Origin: Tianweitania sediminis
GTDB taxonomy: Bacteria > Pseudomonadota > Alphaproteobacteria > Rhizobiales > Rhizobiaceae
Direction: 5' to 3'
NCBI RefSeq assembly: GCF_017813335.1
Contig: NZ_JAGIYY010000001.1
Location: 744,001 to 808,000 of the forward strand
DNA: 64,000 bases
This document shows positions 38,726-46,811 of this stretch, piece after piece. The position numbers and the translations under genes are program-made. The notes beneath the pieces are model-generated. The model was not told where the DNA came from, ran no database searches, and was given only the letters and a program-made list of their open reading frames with translations. Position 1 is the stretch's first letter; every line of letters starts with the position of its first letter.

Positions 38726-39046
38726 ATGGCTGAGACGATCACCTTGACCGATCACGAAGCGATCCGCGATTGGGCGGCGGCACGGATGGGAACCCCCGCC
38801 GTTGTGGATATTTCACCCGCCGCAGGAACCCAGCCAATGCTGCGTTTGGTGTTCGATCAGAGGGCTTATCTGGACACGGACCAGGCAGAACGGCCTGTGA
38901 ATGCCGGCGGCCTCGAGCTGGTTGAATGGGATGAATGGTTCAAAATCTTCGAGGAAAGCGAGCTGGCTTTGGTCGTTTCGGCCGATGTTCCGGGGCAGCG
39001 GGACAGCTTCCACGAACTCATTCGGCGCGACGAAACGGGCAAGTAG
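38726..39046 (+). CDS. Conserved hypothetical protein
   Basis: The 106-residue soluble protein has no signal peptide or membrane segment. AAAAGGAG precedes ATG 38726. It contains ITLTDHEAIRDWAAARMGTP near the N-terminus and ends in DSFHELIRRDETGK. I do not recognise the family. It is followed at once by a strong bidirectional terminator and stands as a single gene between the diguanylate cyclase and leuC. Confidence 0.7.
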   Translation: MAETITLTDHEAIRDWAAARMGTPAVVDISPAAGTQPMLRLVFDQRAYLDTDQAERPVNAGGLELVEWDEWFKIFEESELALVVSADVPGQRDSFHELIRRDETGK

Positions 39047-39062
39047 CAGCACCCGTTCGTTG

Positions 39063-39094
39063 AAAAAAAAAAGCGCGCCGAGGCGCGCTTTTTT
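39063..39094. terminator. Bidirectional intrinsic terminator before leuC 3' end
   Basis: The core stem AAGCGCGC (39071-39078) / GCGCGCTT (39083-39090) is flanked by eight A residues on the left and T residues on the right. It can end both the hypothetical gene (plus) and leuC (minus). Confidence 0.92.
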
Positions 39095-39117
39095 GCGGTG
39101 GTGGGGAGGACAGGCGC

Positions 39118-40527
39118 TTACCGGAAGGAGCGGATGTCCACGAAGTGCCCTTCAATCGCAGCCGCCGCCGCCATGGCCGGGGAAACGAGGTGGGTGCGGC
39201 CCTTGAAGCCCTGACGACCCTCGAAGTTGCGGTTCGAAGTGGAAGCGCAGCGCTCGTAGGGGCTCAGCCGGTCATCATTCATGGCCAAGCACATGGAGCA
39301 GCCCGGTTCGCGCCAGTCGAAGCCGGCTTCCACGAAGATCTTGTCGAGCCCTTCGGCTTCCGCCTGTTCCTTCACGAGGCCCGAACCCGGCACGATCATC
39401 GCGTTGACCTTCGGGTTGACCTTGCGACCTTCCACCACCTTCGCAACGGCGCGTAGATCTTCGATGCGGCCATTCGTGCACGAGCCGATGAACACGCGGT
39501 CGAGCGCGATGTCGGTGATCTTCGTGCCGGCCTGAAGGCCCATATATTCCAGGGCGCGGATCTTCGAAGCGCGCTTGTTTTCGTCGGCGATCAGTTGCGG
39601 GTCCGGAACCACGCCTTCCACGGACACGACGTCTTCCGGTGACGACCCCCAGGACACGATCGGCGGCAGGGCGGCCGCGTTCAGGCGCACCACCTTGTCG
39701 AAATGCGCGCCCTCGTCGGTGCTGAGCGTCTTCCAGTAAGCGAGTGCTGCGTCCCACGCTTCGCCCTTTGGTGCGCGCGGCTTGTCCTTTACATAGGCAA
39801 AGGTGGTTTCGTCTGGAGCGATCAAGCCAGCGCGTGCGCCCCCTTCAATCGACATGTTGCAGATCGTCATGCGCCCTTCCATCGAGAGCGCCCGGATCGC
39901 TTCGCCCGCATATTCGATCACATAGCCCGTACCGCCGGCCGTGCCGATCTCGCCGATGATCGCCAGGATGATGTCCTTGGCGGTCACGCCTTCCGGCAAC
40001 TGGCCGTCGACCTGAACCAGCATGTTTTTGGCTTTTCTCTGGATCAGCGTTTGGGTCGCCAGGACATGCTCGACCTCCGAGGTGCCGATCCCATGCGCGA
40101 GCGCGCCGAACGCGCCATGCGTGGAGGTGTGGCTGTCGCCGCACACGATCGTCATGCCAGGCAGCGTGAAGCCCTGTTCGGGACCAATGATGTGGACAAT
40201 GCCCTGGCGCACATCCGCCGCATCATAATATTCCACACCGAATTCGGCCGTGTTGCGAGCAAGCGCCTCGACCTGGATCCGACTTTCCTCGTTCTTGATG
40301 CCGAACTTGCGCTCCGGCGAGGTCGACACGTTGTGGTCGACCACGGCCAGCGTTTTCTCGGGGTGCCGAACCTTGCGGCCGGTCATGCGCAGGCCTTCGA
40401 AAGCCTGAGGGCTGGTGACCTCGTGGACGAGGTGGCGGTCGATATACAGGAGGCAGGTGCCGTCGTCCTGACGGTCAACAACGTGGTCGTCGAAGATCTT
40501 GTCGTAAAGCGTGCGTGGTGCGGTCAT
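39118..40527 (-). CDS. leuC: 3-isopropylmalate dehydratase large subunit
   Basis: The 469-residue aconitase-family protein has cluster-ligand cysteines in [16 protein letters not shown] and [33 protein letters not shown] and [10 protein letters not shown] are further family signatures. It acts with LeuD. ATG 40527 starts the normal N-terminus [11 protein letters not shown]; the longer frame to 40689 is not family-like. A 232-bp gap upstream should hold its promoter. Confidence 0.97.
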   Translation of the reverse strand: MTAPRTLYDKIFDDHVVDRQDDGTCLLYIDRHLVHEVTSPQAFEGLRMTGRKVRHPEKTLAVVDHNVSTSPERKFGIKNEESRIQVEALARNTAEFGVEYYDAADVRQGIVHIIGPEQGFTLPGMTIVCGDSHTSTHGAFGALAHGIGTSEVEHVLATQTLIQRKAKNMLVQVDGQLPEGVTAKDIILAIIGEIGTAGGTGYVIEYAGEAIRALSMEGRMTICNMSIEGGARAGLIAPDETTFAYVKDKPRAPKGEAWDAALAYWKTLSTDEGAHFDKVVRLNAAALPPIVSWGSSPEDVVSVEGVVPDPQLIADENKRASKIRALEYMGLQAGTKITDIALDRVFIGSCTNGRIEDLRAVAKVVEGRKVNPKVNAMIVPGSGLVKEQAEAEGLDKIFVEAGFDWREPGCSMCLAMNDDRLSPYERCASTSNRNFEGRQGFKGRTHLVSPAMAAAAAIEGHFVDIRSFR

Positions 40528-40759
40528 GATCGGTGATCCGTTATTCGTTGGCGTGGCTGGATGCCAAAGGCTCTGGCGAACGGATCTAGCGAAGTCGTGC
40601 CGTTGAAGCCCCGCAAACATGCGAAAAGAAGCGGCCCGGCAGACGCTTGCGGTCCTGCAGGGTGAAACGGCGATAGGCGGGCTTGCCAAACAGCGCTTCC
40701 ATGTGCCGGCTCATATCAAGCTTCCGCTGTTTCGGCAATCGAGCGTGGATCGCAGGCGC

Positions 40760-41314
40760 TCAGGTCTTTGGCTTGTTGGGATCGGCGGGGGAGTAAGCGT
40801 GCTTGCGCGCCGGCTGGTCCCCGTCGTCGCTTTCTGTTTCGCCACCGCTGATCCAGTCGCTCAGGAAACGCACGAGCGCCAGAACCATAAGCGCAAGCCC
40901 CGTGCCGAGGAGGGCGATCTGCCAAAGGCCGAGCCCGCAAGCGAGGCCGATCGCCCCCGCCAACCACATGCCAGCGCCCGTCGTGAGACCATGGACCTTG
41001 CCGCGGCCGGCCCAGATCAGCCCGGCTGCCAAAAAAGCCACGCCGGCCGTCACCGCTTCCACCGAGCGGATTGGATCAACCTGCACGGGGGCGTCCCTGA
41101 AAATCGGCTGAAGAGTGATCTCGACGGTGAGGATGCCGTAAACGGCTGCTGCCACGCAAACCATGATGTGGGTGCGCAGGCCCGCCGAATGACGCTGCCA
41201 TTCCCGTTCGAAGCCGATGACCGCTCCCAAAATCGTGGCGAGGAGGATGCGAGCCGTCAGAACAGGAAAGGGGATGATCGTCGGGCTGCCGAACTCTTCG
41301 AAAAGCGCTTCCAT
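40760..41314 (-). CDS. MgtC/SapB-family membrane protein
   Basis: The 184-residue protein has five hydrophobic segments and MgtC family features: RILLATILGAVIGFEREWQR, SAGLRTHIMVCVAAA, and FLAAGLIWAGRGKVHGLTTG followed by AGMWLAGAIGLACG. The C-terminal tail is short and charged, so the ACT-like domain of some homologues is missing. MgtC proteins help in low magnesium and intracellular survival. ATG 41314 is chosen; an upstream TTG at 41344 would add ten residues. Confidence 0.85.
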   Translation of the reverse strand: MEALFEEFGSPTIIPFPVLTARILLATILGAVIGFEREWQRHSAGLRTHIMVCVAAAVYGILTVEITLQPIFRDAPVQVDPIRSVEAVTAGVAFLAAGLIWAGRGKVHGLTTGAGMWLAGAIGLACGLGLWQIALLGTGLALMVLALVRFLSDWISGGETESDDGDQPARKHAYSPADPNKPKT

Positions 41315-41408
41315 GTTTGCGTGCCCAAGTTGGTATCCCGGCAAAGCTTACAAGATGGTCCTGGGGTCCGCTACCGGATGCCCGCTTTCGACGCCCAGCC
41401 GAACACCG

Positions 41409-41873
41409 TCACTCCGCCGCGGGTTGATCCTGCCTCAGGTCAAGCATCAGGAGTTCCTCATCATAGCTTTGGCCATTGATGATCAACGCATCACGTTCCA
41501 CGCCATAGGGCACGAAGCCAAGCGCATGATAAAGGCGCCGCGCTGGCAGGTTGTGCATGGTGGCATTGCAAAGCAGGATCACGCGCTCCTTGCGGGCATG
41601 GGCGATGATCGCTTCCACCATGGCGCGGCCGACACCGGTTTTTCGCCAGGCGGGCTTCAGGTACACCGCCACCATCGTTGCCTTGTGTCTCGTCTTGGCG
41701 CGACGCTCCGGCAGATAACACGCTGTGCCGATCAGGGTCGCACCGCTGAACGCACCGATGGTGACACCGGGGACTGCCGGCTCGCAGCGCAACGCCATGT
41801 CCGCGTCGCTGAGATCAGCCTCGTCTTCCGGGCTGGCGCTGAAAGCTTCCGGCGTGTCGTGAAGCGCTTCCAT
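41409..41873 (-). CDS. GNAT-family N-acetyltransferase (5' end probably longer)
   Basis: The acetyl-CoA-binding part is clear: ATMVAVYLKPAWRKTGVGRA and MVEAIIAHA, then NLPARRLYHALGFVPYG. The frame remains open upstream of ATG 41873 and encodes TVIRPLTAADAAAYRAIR, which is exactly the first strand and helix that GNAT proteins need. No ATG, GTG or TTG occurs in frame there. A perfect ribosome site (GGAGG, 41955-41951) sits 5 nt before an ATC codon at 41945, which would give a 178-residue protein. I list the ATG form but believe the true start is upstream. Confidence 0.78.
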   Translation of the reverse strand: MEALHDTPEAFSASPEDEADLSDADMALRCEPAVPGVTIGAFSGATLIGTACYLPERRAKTRHKATMVAVYLKPAWRKTGVGRAMVEAIIAHARKERVILLCNATMHNLPARRLYHALGFVPYGVERDALIINGQSYDEELLMLDLRQDQPAAE

Positions 41874-41971
41874 GCGGATCGCGCGATAAGCGGCAGCATC
41901 CGCCGCGGTGAGCGGGCGGATAACCGTTTCGGGTGTTGTGGTGATGACCCCCTCCCAAGCGTCCGTGAGGA

Positions 41972-41997
41972 GGGGCGGCTGCCGTTGCAGCCGCCCC
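41972..41997 (-). terminator. Hairpin terminator after the symporter gene
   Basis: A perfect 11-bp GC-rich stem, GGGGCGGCTGC (41972-41982) / GCAGCCGCCCC (41987-41997), has a 4-nt loop, 8 bp past the symporter stop. There is no clear T-run, so termination may be partial, with read-through into the GNAT gene. Confidence 0.55.
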
Positions 41998-42004
41998 TCG
42001 ATCG

Positions 42005-43381
42005 TTATGCGGCTTGTGGTGCCGCATCCGTGTCCAGCGCGTCAATACCGCCGGCGCGGTCATATTGCGCCTCGTCAAGGATGCCGGCGCGCTTGGAGAC
42101 CAGCGTCGGGATCAGCGCCTGCCCGGCGACATTGACGGCCGTGCGGCCCATGTCGAGGATCGGGTCAACGGCAAGCAGAAGCCCGACGCCGGCAAGCGGC
42201 AGGCCCAGCGTCGAAAGGGTCAGCGTCAACATCACCACGGCGCCTGTCAGCCCCGCCGTTGCCGCCGAACCGATCACCGACACGAACACGATCAGGAAGT
42301 AGTCCTGGATCCCGAGCGGCACGCCATAGAACTGCGCCACGAAAATGGCGGCAATGGCCGGGTAGATGGCCGCGCAACCGTCCATCTTGGTGGTGGCGCC
42401 CAGCGGCACGGCAAAGGCTGCATATTCCCGCGGAACGCCAAGGCTCTTTTCGGTAACCGTTTCCGTCACGGGCAGCGTGCCAATGGAAGAACGCGACACG
42501 AAGGCGAGTTGGATGGCGGGCCACGCACCGGCGAAGAAGCGGGCCGGATTGAGGCCGTTCAAGGTGAGAAGAACCGGGTAGACAACGAACAGAACCAGCG
42601 CGAGGCCGATGTAAACGGCGGCCGAAAACCAGCCGAGTTGCGACAGGGTGTGCCAACCATACTGTGCCACGGCGTTGCCGAGCAGGCCGATCGTGCCGAT
42701 CGGCGTCAGGCGGATGACCCACCAAAGCACCTTGCGGGTCAGCGCCAGAAGTGAGCGGTTAAAGGCCAGAAACGGCTCGGCAGCGTCACCGATCTTGAGG
42801 GCGGCCACGCCGATTGCAATGGAAACAACGAGGATCTGCAGCACGTTGAAGTTCAGCGCCGTGGTGGCGCTCCCGTCCGTGACCCTGGTGGAAGCCTGCA
42901 AGCCCAGGATGTTGGCGGGCACGAGGCCCTTCAGGAAGTCGATCCATGAGCCGGTGGACGATGGTGCCGCAGCGGCTTCTGCTGCAATCTGCGTGTTTAG
43001 GCCAGGCTGGATCACGAGACCGAGCGTGATGCCGATCACAACCGCAATGAGGGCGGTGATGGCGAACCATAGAAGCGTTTGCCAGACCAGTGCAGCCGCG
43101 TTGGACAACTGTCGCAGGTTGCTGATGGAGGCAACAATGGCGGTGAAGATCAAGGGCGGAACAAGCGCGCGCAGGAGCTGCACGAAGATCGAACCAATGG
43201 TCGACAGCGTTTGTGTCAGCCAGTTCGGATCCCCGTTGAGGCTAGTTCCCATGTTGCGGGCAATGAGGCCGAGCACCACGCCAAGCACCATGGCGGTGAG
43301 AACCTGAAAGCCGAAACTGGCGTAAAAGGGCTTGGGCGCAGCGGGTTTCGCCGCGCTTGAGGCGGAAGTGAGTGTAGGCAT
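42005..43381 (-). CDS. Dicarboxylate/amino acid:cation symporter (DAACS family)
   Basis: The 458-residue protein has eight main helices and the two re-entrant loops of the glutamate transporter fold. The serine-rich loop reads SRSSIGTLPVT, and the cation/substrate site reads GATTKMDGCAAIYPAIAAIF. The usual NMDGT is therefore KMDGC, a variant that may change cation coupling. Substrate is likely a C4-dicarboxylate, Glu or Asp, or a related acid. A long loop (about 130-175) is rich in Ala and Ser. Confidence 0.88.
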   Translation of the reverse strand: MPTLTSASSAAKPAAPKPFYASFGFQVLTAMVLGVVLGLIARNMGTSLNGDPNWLTQTLSTIGSIFVQLLRALVPPLIFTAIVASISNLRQLSNAAALVWQTLLWFAITALIAVVIGITLGLVIQPGLNTQIAAEAAAAPSSTGSWIDFLKGLVPANILGLQASTRVTDGSATTALNFNVLQILVVSIAIGVAALKIGDAAEPFLAFNRSLLALTRKVLWWVIRLTPIGTIGLLGNAVAQYGWHTLSQLGWFSAAVYIGLALVLFVVYPVLLTLNGLNPARFFAGAWPAIQLAFVSRSSIGTLPVTETVTEKSLGVPREYAAFAVPLGATTKMDGCAAIYPAIAAIFVAQFYGVPLGIQDYFLIVFVSVIGSAATAGLTGAVVMLTLTLSTLGLPLAGVGLLLAVDPILDMGRTAVNVAGQALIPTLVSKRAGILDEAQYDRAGGIDALDTDAAPQAA

Positions 43382-43531
43382 CTGGTGTACTCCACGAGCC
43401 CGCCGCCCCTGTCTCGGTGCGCGGACAATCCTAAGCGTGACTTAAGACGGCCGCTGCCGTTCAAACAGGCAAGCTGCTGCAAAGTTCGGCAGGAATGGAG
43501 TTTTTTCGTCCACCAGTTAGCGATACGGCAT

Positions 43532-43564
43532 AAAAAAAGCCCCGGCGGATGCCGGGGCTTTTTT
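43532..43564. terminator. Intrinsic terminator after the BI-1 gene
   Basis: The stem GCCCCGGC (43539-43546) / GCCGGGGC (43551-43558) has a 4-nt loop and is flanked by A7 and T6. The minus-strand orientation serves the gene at 43584-44327, and it could also act on plus. Confidence 0.93.
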
Positions 43565-43583
43565 CAACTCGCCTGCACTGGTG

Positions 43584-44327
43584 TTATTCGCGGTTGCCCA
43601 TGAACGACAGCAGGAAGGTGAACATGTTGATGAAGTCGAGATACAAGCGTAGCGCACCCATGATGGCCTTACGGCCAGCGACCATCGTGTCGTCGCCCTC
43701 GTAGTACATTTCCTTGATCTGCTGGGTGTCATAGGCGGTGAGGCCAGCAAACACCAGAACACCAATCGCGGAGATCGCGAACTGCAGCGCAGAAGACTGC
43801 AGGAAGATGTTCACGACCATGGCGATCAACAAGCCGACCACGCCCATGAACAGGAAGGAGCCCATTCCCGACAGGTCACGCTTGGTGGTGTAGCCGAACA
43901 GCGACAGGGCACCGAACGAAGCGGCCGTCACGAAGAAGGTCTGAACGATGCTCTGGCCGGTGTAGATCAGGAAGATCGTGGACAACGAAAGTCCGACGAG
44001 GCCTGAATAAACCCAGAAGGTCGCTTGCGCCGCTGCAACGCTCATCGTGTGAATGCGGAACGACAGGAACATGACCACGGCCAGCGGAGCCAGGATCACG
44101 ACCCAGCGAAACGCGCTCTGGTAGAGCAGCTGTCCAAGCGGGGTCAGCGTGCCGTCGGCGACCGCCATCTGAAAGGCGCCCCAGGCCACGAGGCCGGTGA
44201 TGCCCAGGCCCATCGCCATGAGATTGTACACACGCAGCATGTAGCTGCGCAGGCCCTCGTCAATGCCGGCATCAGCACGGGCGCCGTAAGTGGCCTGCCG
44301 AGTCTGATAGTTGCGAAGATTAGCCAT
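43584..44327 (-). CDS. ybhL: Bax inhibitor-1/YccA-family membrane protein
   Basis: The 247-residue protein has seven hydrophobic helices and BI-1 family signatures: YMLRVYNLMAMGLGITGLVA, then AYDTQQIKEMYY and LRLYLDFINMFTFLLSFMG. Bacterial members act as pH-dependent ion leaks or interact with membrane proteases. ATG 44327 follows AGAGGAAAC. A structured leader RNA lies immediately upstream, so expression is probably controlled at the RNA level. Confidence 0.93.
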   Translation of the reverse strand: MANLRNYQTRQATYGARADAGIDEGLRSYMLRVYNLMAMGLGITGLVAWGAFQMAVADGTLTPLGQLLYQSAFRWVVILAPLAVVMFLSFRIHTMSVAAAQATFWVYSGLVGLSLSTIFLIYTGQSIVQTFFVTAASFGALSLFGYTTKRDLSGMGSFLFMGVVGLLIAMVVNIFLQSSALQFAISAIGVLVFAGLTAYDTQQIKEMYYEGDDTMVAGRKAIMGALRLYLDFINMFTFLLSFMGNRE

Positions 44328-44344
44328 TGTTTCCTCTGTTGCTT

Positions 44345-44400
44345 TTGTCTCGTCCGGTGTCCGGTCGCGGATTAACCGAGGCGCCGCTGGCGAGACGTCC
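44345..44400 (-). ncRNA. ybhL leader RNA motif (putative)
   Basis: The transcript leader of the BI-1 gene contains a closing helix GTCTCG (44396-44391) / CGAGAC (44352-44347). It encloses a conserved-looking core with CGGCGCCTCGGTTAATCCG and CCGGACACCGG. This location and sequence match what I recall of the ybhL leader, a structured RNA described upstream of BI-1 genes in Rhizobiales. It ends about 18 nt before the start codon, close to the ribosome site, so control of translation is plausible. Confidence 0.7.
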
Positions 44401-44571
44401 AGCATGCCTAGAGCGGAATATGAGGTTTTGCGAAGGCAAGAACAAGAGGCGTCGCGCGCGGGAATGGTCACGTGATCGTCAAATCGTGACGCAGCGGCAG
44501 GATGATCTGGATTGTTGAAAAGCCACGCGATATGCCGGGCTGTTTCGGCTTGGACGCCGCGGGAGATGACC

Positions 44572-45351
44572 ATGAACAAGACGGCGCTCGTGACTGGATC
44601 GAACTCCGGGATTGGATTGGCCATCGCGCGGGAACTCGCTGCCGCTGGCTATGCCGTTGCGCTGAATTCCTTTACCGATCGGCCCGAGGATCATGCGTTG
44701 GCGCAAACGTTGGCGCAGGAATTCGGGGTCGAGGCGGTTTACCTGCCGGCCGACATGGCCGATCCGCAGATTTGCCGCGGCCTGGTGCAACAAGCCCATG
44801 AGCATTTCGGCCGCCTGGATGTTCTCGTGAACAATGCAGGGATCCAGCATGTGGCGCCGGTGGAAAGCTTCCCCTTGGAACGCTGGGATGCGATCATCGC
44901 GATCAACCTGTCTTCTGCCTTCCACACCACTGCCGCGGTTGTTCCGCTGATGAAGGCCGCGGGAAGCGGGCGCATCGTCAACATCGCTTCCGCGCACGGC
45001 TTGCGCGCGTCGCCCTTCAAGTCCGCCTATGTTGCAGCCAAGCACGGGGTGGTCGGGTTGACCAAGACCGTGGCGATTGAGCTCGCGCAAAGCGGCATTA
45101 CCTGCAACGCCATCTGCCCCGGCTTCGTGCGCACACCGCTTGTGGAGGTGCAGATCGACGATCTCGCGGCGGCTCATCCGGACATGGACAGGGATCAGGT
45201 GGTGCGCGACATCGTGCTGCAGAAGCAGCCTAGCAGGCAGTTCGCCACGGTCGAGCAGATCGGCGGGTGCGTTGTGTTTCTGTGTTCAGACGCCGCCGCC
45301 CAGATCACCGGAACAACGCTTTCAGTGGATGGTGGCTGGACCGCCCAGTAA
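44572..45351 (+). CDS. bdhA: 3-hydroxybutyrate dehydrogenase
   Basis: The 259-residue SDR has ALVTGSNSGIGLAIARELAA, VNNAGIQHVAPVESFP and the active site SAHGLRASPFKSAYVAAKHG. The 3-hydroxybutyrate dehydrogenase hallmarks are GIQHVAPVE and CPGFVRTPLVEVQI. It interconverts D-3-hydroxybutyrate and acetoacetate in polyhydroxybutyrate and ketone body turnover. ATG 44572 follows GGGAGA by 6 nt. A hairpin (GCTCATCG/CGATGAGC, 45364-45384) lies after the stop. Confidence 0.9.
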   Translation: MNKTALVTGSNSGIGLAIARELAAAGYAVALNSFTDRPEDHALAQTLAQEFGVEAVYLPADMADPQICRGLVQQAHEHFGRLDVLVNNAGIQHVAPVESFPLERWDAIIAINLSSAFHTTAAVVPLMKAAGSGRIVNIASAHGLRASPFKSAYVAAKHGVVGLTKTVAIELAQSGITCNAICPGFVRTPLVEVQIDDLAAAHPDMDRDQVVRDIVLQKQPSRQFATVEQIGGCVVFLCSDAAAQITGTTLSVDGGWTAQ

Positions 45352-45657
45352 CGATCCTCCACCGCTCATCGAAAAACGATGAGCCGCGCAACGAATTTCA
45401 GCAGTTTGCTTCCAGCAGATTGCGCGCGAAACTGCATCAAGGTTTGAGGCTGGCCGAGGGTGGCCCTTGTCTGCAGCGTTCCGGCTTAACCAATGTTTTC
45501 GCTTCTAAGGGAAGCTGAACTGCTGTATCGATCCACCGGTGCGCGAGGGGCAAGAAAGTCGCCAAGCGCTGTCGGCATCGCATCCGCAGATCCGTCCTTG
45601 AAGAAGGATGGGTGCGATCCCGCGAATAAGGGGCGGCAAGGCCGCGTCGGTTGAAAC
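45352..45657. other. Intergenic region between bdhA and the RND adaptor gene
   Basis: This 306-bp gap contains a terminator-like hairpin right after bdhA: GCTCATCG (45364-45371), A5 loop, CGATGAGC (45377-45384), with no T-run. The remainder presumably holds the RND promoter. No regulator gene or convincing operator is visible. Confidence 0.45.
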
Positions 45658-46806
45658 ATGGCAAAGTTCAGATTTCACAAGGTCGCCGCGGTTGCGGTGT
45701 TGATCGGCACGGCAGCCTGGATGGGGACGGGCAAGTTCTCCTCCGTTGGCTCGGCCGCACAGGAAGCGCCGGCTGCGGCTGCGCCCGCTGCAGGTACGCC
45801 TGAGGCCGCGCCGGCACCGGAGGCCGTTGCCCGTACGGTGGCTTACGTCGTGCCGCCTCGGCGCATGCATGCCCGCGCCATTCGCATGTCCGGGGTCACC
45901 GAAGCCAACAAGCGCGCAATCCTGGCCACGCGAGCCGGCGGCATCATCGATGAACTGCCGGTGCAGCAGGGGCAGCGGGTCGAAACCGGCGATCTCATTC
46001 TGCGTCTTGCCGCGGAAGAAAAGGCCGCGGCCGTAGAAACGGCACGCGCGGTGTTTACGCAGCGCCAGGCGGAAAACAAGGCTTCGGAAAGTCTCGCCAA
46101 ATCCGGCAACCTCGCGCGCTTGCAGATCGATGCATCGCGTGCGGCCCTGGCACAAGCACGCTCCCAACTGGAAGCGGCGGAAGCCGAACTCGCCCGCGAC
46201 GCGGTTTTGGCGCCCTTCAACGGCGTGGTCGACAAGATCGATGTCGAGCTCGGCAGTTCGGTGATCCAGGGCGGGCAGGTCGCCACCCTGCTCAACCTCG
46301 ACCCGATCCTTGCCGTCGGCGAGGTCAGCGAGCGCGAACTTGGTTTCCTCGAGGTCGGCTCCGAAGCGGATGTGCGGCTCATCAACGGCATGCAGGTTGA
46401 AGGAACGGTTCGCTACATCAGCCGCGAAGCGTCCGCGCAAACCCGCACCTTTCGCATCGAAGTCGCGGTGCCCAACAGCAAGGGCGAAATTCCCGCCGGA
46501 ATGACCGCGGAAATTACCCTGCGTGCCGCTCCCGTGGATGCGGTGTTCCTGCCGCGTTCCGTGGTTACGCTGTCGGTGGACGGTGAGATCGGCGTGCGCA
46601 GCCTCGATCCAAGCGACAAGGTGGTGTTCATTCCAATCGACCTCGTGGACGATACGCCCGAAGGCCTCGTTCTGGCGGGCATCCCGAAAGACACGCGCAT
46701 CATCGTAGCCGGCCAGGACCTCGTGTCCAACGGCGACCTCGTCAAGCCGGTTGAAGCCGACATGGCGACGCTCAGAACCCTTGCGGGTGAAGCAACAGGC
46801 GGCTGA
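45658..46806 (+). CDS. RND efflux periplasmic adaptor subunit
   Basis: The 382-residue membrane fusion protein has an N-terminal membrane segment (about residues 8-25) and an Ala/Pro linker. The biotinyl-lipoyl halves are LATRAGGIIDELPVQQGQRV and LAPFNGVVDKIDVELGSSVI, on either side of a short coiled coil (about 115-175). A beta barrel and C-terminal domain follow. It links the inner-membrane pump to an outer-membrane channel. The permease starts 5 bp downstream. No outer-membrane factor gene is adjacent. Confidence 0.92.
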   Translation: MAKFRFHKVAAVAVLIGTAAWMGTGKFSSVGSAAQEAPAAAAPAAGTPEAAPAPEAVARTVAYVVPPRRMHARAIRMSGVTEANKRAILATRAGGIIDELPVQQGQRVETGDLILRLAAEEKAAAVETARAVFTQRQAENKASESLAKSGNLARLQIDASRAALAQARSQLEAAEAELARDAVLAPFNGVVDKIDVELGSSVIQGGQVATLLNLDPILAVGEVSERELGFLEVGSEADVRLINGMQVEGTVRYISREASAQTRTFRIEVAVPNSKGEIPAGMTAEITLRAAPVDAVFLPRSVVTLSVDGEIGVRSLDPSDKVVFIPIDLVDDTPEGLVLAGIPKDTRIIVAGQDLVSNGDLVKPVEADMATLRTLAGEATGG

Positions 46807-46811
46807 AGAAG

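Noticed and set aside
39061-39094. A8/T6-flanked repeat as a possible transposon end or slippage site
   Set aside because: It forms a compact hairpin between convergent genes and is explained as a bidirectional terminator.
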